DNA from: Candidatus Wildermuthbacteria bacterium RIFCSPHIGHO2_01_FULL_49_22b
GTDB taxonomy: Bacteria > Patescibacteriota > Minisyncoccia > Minisyncoccales > UBA10102
Assembly (NCBI GenBank): GCA_001823165.1
Contig: MHTT01000015.1
Span: forward strand, 1-39,254
Direction of reading: 5' to 3'
DNA length: 39,254 bases
Positions 37,719 to 39,254 of the stretch are shown one piece after another. The notes beneath the pieces were generated by a model. That model did no database searches, had not been told where the DNA came from, and saw only the letters and a program-made list of their open reading frames with translations. Every line of letters starts with the position of its first letter. Position 1 is the first letter of the stretch. The translations under genes were made by a program, and so were the position numbers.

Positions 37719-37849
37719 GCAGAACATATCGCCCCAAGAAGAAAAAAAGGGCAAGGACCCACGGTTTTCTTAAGCGCTCCAAAACCACAAAGGGCAAAAG
37801 GGTGCTTTCGCGGCGCAGAACAAAGGGTAGAAAGCGCCTAACCACCTAA
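37715..37849 (+). CDS. rpmH: 50S ribosomal protein L34
   Basis: 44 residues, starting [21 protein letters not shown]. The RTxGR..VLxRRRxKGRKRL pattern of L34 is present ([17 protein letters not shown]). It is very basic. The ATG at 37715 overlaps the GIY-YIG stop, and rnpA follows 5 bases later. The standard order rpmH-rnpA-yidC holds. Confidence 0.95.
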   Translation: MSRTYRPKKKKRARTHGFLKRSKTTKGKRVLSRRRTKGRKRLTT

Positions 37850-37854
37850 TCATT

Positions 37855-38205
37855 ATGGCCCTTTCTTCAGAAAAGCGGCTTAAACTGGCAGGCGATTTTC
37901 GCTCGGTGATGCGCTCTGGGGGAAGCTACAGGAGAGGCAAGCTTTTACTCAAGGCAAGAGCGTCCGGCAGGCAGGCGTCCCGGTTTGGCATTGTGGTGAG
38001 CAAGGCGGTTGCAAAGAAAGCAGTGGAGCGAAACCGCATGAGGCGCCTCTTGGCGGAAGCCGTCAGGGCAAGGCAAGATTTCCTGACGGACGCCCATGAC
38101 GCGGTTCTGGTTGCCTTGCCGGGGTTTTCCGTGAAAGACCAGGCCGAGGCGCAAGACCTGGTGTGCGAACTCTTTGCCAAGGCGGGCCTAACCAAAAGCG
38201 CATGA
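37855..38205 (+). CDS. rnpA: ribonuclease P protein component
   Basis: 116 residues, basic. The RNR motif is VERNRMRRLLAEAVR; the N-terminal LSSEKRLKLAGDFRSVMRSG and SRFGIVVSKAVAKKAV are typical. It assists the RNase P RNA in tRNA 5' maturation; that RNA is not found in this window. The stop overlaps the yidC ATG (ATGA). Confidence 0.94.
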   Translation: MALSSEKRLKLAGDFRSVMRSGGSYRRGKLLLKARASGRQASRFGIVVSKAVAKKAVERNRMRRLLAEAVRARQDFLTDAHDAVLVALPGFSVKDQAEAQDLVCELFAKAGLTKSA

Positions 38206-38909
38206 ACTTTCTTTTTTCTTTGTATCACACGGTTCTTTTTGAGCCACTCTTTAACATCCTGATTGTTTTGTACAACCTGGTGCCGGGCAGGGATTTTGGC
38301 GTTGCGGTTATCCTGGTGACCCTGCTGGCGCGCCTTGCCTTTGCTCCCTTGTCGGCAAAAGCCGTGGTGGCGCAGCGCAAACTCACTTCGCTCCAGCCGC
38401 AAACAAAGGAGATTCAAGAAAAGTACAAAAACAACAGGGATAAGCAGACGCGGGTGCTCATGGAGCTTTACAAAAAGGAAGGGGTGAATCCGTTCGCCGG
38501 TATTTTGCCCATTCTCTTGCAGATTCCCATTCTCATTGCTCTCTATCAGGTGTTCTGGAAAGGGCTTGGGCCAGAGCAGCTGGAGTTTTTGTATGGCTTT
38601 GTCGCAAGCCCCGGCCTTATTGACCCCACCTTTCTTGGCATAGTAAACCTGGGAGAGAAATCCTTTGCCATGGCGGCCCTCGCTGGAGCGCTCCAGTTTA
38701 TCCAGGGAAAGCAGATGGCGCGCCAGGGGCGTCCCAAGGATGACAAAAGCTTTGCGGCAACATTTCAAAAACAGGCCCTGTATTTTTTCCCCGTTCTGAC
38801 CTTGCTCATTGTTTCCCAGTTGCCTTCTGCCGTTGGCCTGTATTGGATGACAACAAGTGCGTTTTCCATTGGCCAGCAGTGGTATATTGCGCGCAAGGCG
38901 CAATTTTGA
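38202..38909 (+). CDS. yidC: membrane protein insertase YidC/Oxa1
   Basis: 235 residues, the short form without the large periplasmic domain of Gram-negative YidC. TM segments: the first at about 9-30, then 32-52, a charged coiled hairpin (QRKLTSLQPQTKEIQEKYKNN), 103-123, and two more near 170 and 196-216. The Arg of LVTLLARLAF fits the hydrophilic groove residue. It folds and inserts small membrane proteins. The start at 38202 is set by the ATGA overlap with rnpA. Confidence 0.93.
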   Translation: MNFLFSLYHTVLFEPLFNILIVLYNLVPGRDFGVAVILVTLLARLAFAPLSAKAVVAQRKLTSLQPQTKEIQEKYKNNRDKQTRVLMELYKKEGVNPFAGILPILLQIPILIALYQVFWKGLGPEQLEFLYGFVASPGLIDPTFLGIVNLGEKSFAMAALAGALQFIQGKQMARQGRPKDDKSFAATFQKQALYFFPVLTLLIVSQLPSAVGLYWMTTSAFSIGQQWYIARKAQF

Positions 38910-38960
38910 ATTTTGAAATCCGAATTTTGAATGAAATCTTAATGCCCCAATTTTGAAACG

Positions 38961-39254
38961 ATGGATGCGACACCCAAGCAGTACGATCTAGAGGAGAGAA
39001 CAGCAGCGTTCGGCGAAGCGGTTATAGAGTTTTGCAGTCCTATCAATCAAGACGCCGTACGAAAACCCATAATCAGTCAGCTTGTCCGCTCTGCCACCAG
39101 TATTGGCGCAAATTACAGCGAGGCGAACGGAGCAAGCTCAAAGAAGGACTTTAGAAACAAGATTTATATATGCAAGAAAGAGGCGCAAGAAACCAAGCAC
39201 TGGCTGCGCATGATAGCAAAGTGCGAACCAGGCAGTAAAGACCAGACACGCATC
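38961..39254 (+). CDS. four-helix-bundle protein, 23S rRNA-IVP family (cut by window edge)
   Basis: The first 98 codons of a gene that runs off the right edge. MDATPKQYDLEERTAAFGEAVIEFCSPINQDAVRKPIISQLVRSATSIGANYSEANGASSKKDFRNKIYICKKEAQETKHWLRMI fits the family: helix 1 with F-A-x-x-V-I-x-F, the R-S-A-x-S-I-G-A-N-Y-x-E-A turn, and a later E-x-x-E-T-x-H/Y-W-L helix. These proteins occur in rRNA intervening sequences and scattered in CPR genomes; function is unknown. The leader is a cluster of AATTTTGAA repeats (38900-38960). Confidence 0.85.
   Translation, partial: MDATPKQYDLEERTAAFGEAVIEFCSPINQDAVRKPIISQLVRSATSIGANYSEANGASSKKDFRNKIYICKKEAQETKHWLRMIAKCEPGSKDQTRI

Overview
The window looks like the replication-origin region of a small-genome bacterium of the Candidate Phyla Radiation (Patescibacteria, probably Parcubacteria-like). 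This is an inference. It rests on the compact dnaN-dnaA / rpmH-rnpA-yidC layout, very short intergenic gaps, frequent ATGA-type overlaps, many genes with no Shine-Dalgarno whose ATG or GTG lies 5-10 bases after a -10 hexamer, a stand-alone EF-Tu-domain-2-like protein, a PaaX/Cas2-like regulator, a DNA polymerase I without a proofreading domain, and numerous short palindromic repeats. No rRNA, CRISPR array or complete insertion sequence is seen. One tRNA (Arg, CCG) is present.

Layout. 1-2.1 kb: histidine genes on the minus strand (hisB, hisC, then the N-terminus of an IMPase/FBPase-like enzyme). 2-5.7 kb: a HAD phosphatase, a choline-kinase-like phosphotransferase, an endonuclease Q-like PHP protein and a RelE/RHH toxin-antitoxin pair. 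5.7-8.6 kb: a minus-strand run with a VIT1/CCC1-like transporter, three small membrane proteins and a PD-(D/E)XK nuclease, plus acylphosphatase. 8.6-12.4 kb: the most unusual part. It holds a REP-associated tyrosine transposase with its palindromes, then a retron-like reverse transcriptase followed by about 350 gene-free bases that can fold into a multi-hairpin domain closed by a 12-bp long-range stem and ending in a terminator. A 33-residue membrane peptide and an aromatic-amino-acid-type permease lie upstream. 12.4-15.3 kb: tRNA-Arg, a Nif3-like protein, a MurE-like ligase and two small proteins.

15.3-19.2 kb: DNA repair and replication genes (ruvA and uvrB divergent, rpsT, holA). 19.2-22.5 kb: a histidine kinase, two paralogous CheY-like receivers and three small membrane proteins. 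22.5-27.8 kb: polA, a TrpR-like regulator between two palindromes, tsaE, an unknown protein and a GspE/PilB-like ATPase. 27.7-30.6 kb: a 131-base inverted-repeat hairpin, ruvB, yebC and ruvC, then a small acidic protein with a textbook promoter and terminator. 30.6-34.5 kb: tyrS, the PaaX-like regulator framed by two 35-bp operator-like repeats, and a class A penicillin-binding protein. 34.5-39.25 kb: dnaN and dnaA leftward; a GIY-YIG gene, rpmH, rnpA and yidC rightward; then a truncated four-helix-bundle (23S-IVP-like) gene.

How it fits together: ruvA, ruvB, ruvC, uvrB, polA, holA, dnaN and dnaA form a replication/recombination/repair core around the presumed origin (dnaN-dnaA-rpmH). The accessory pieces (RT plus structured RNA, RAYT plus palindromes, TA-EndoQ, PaaX unit) are inserted between core operons.
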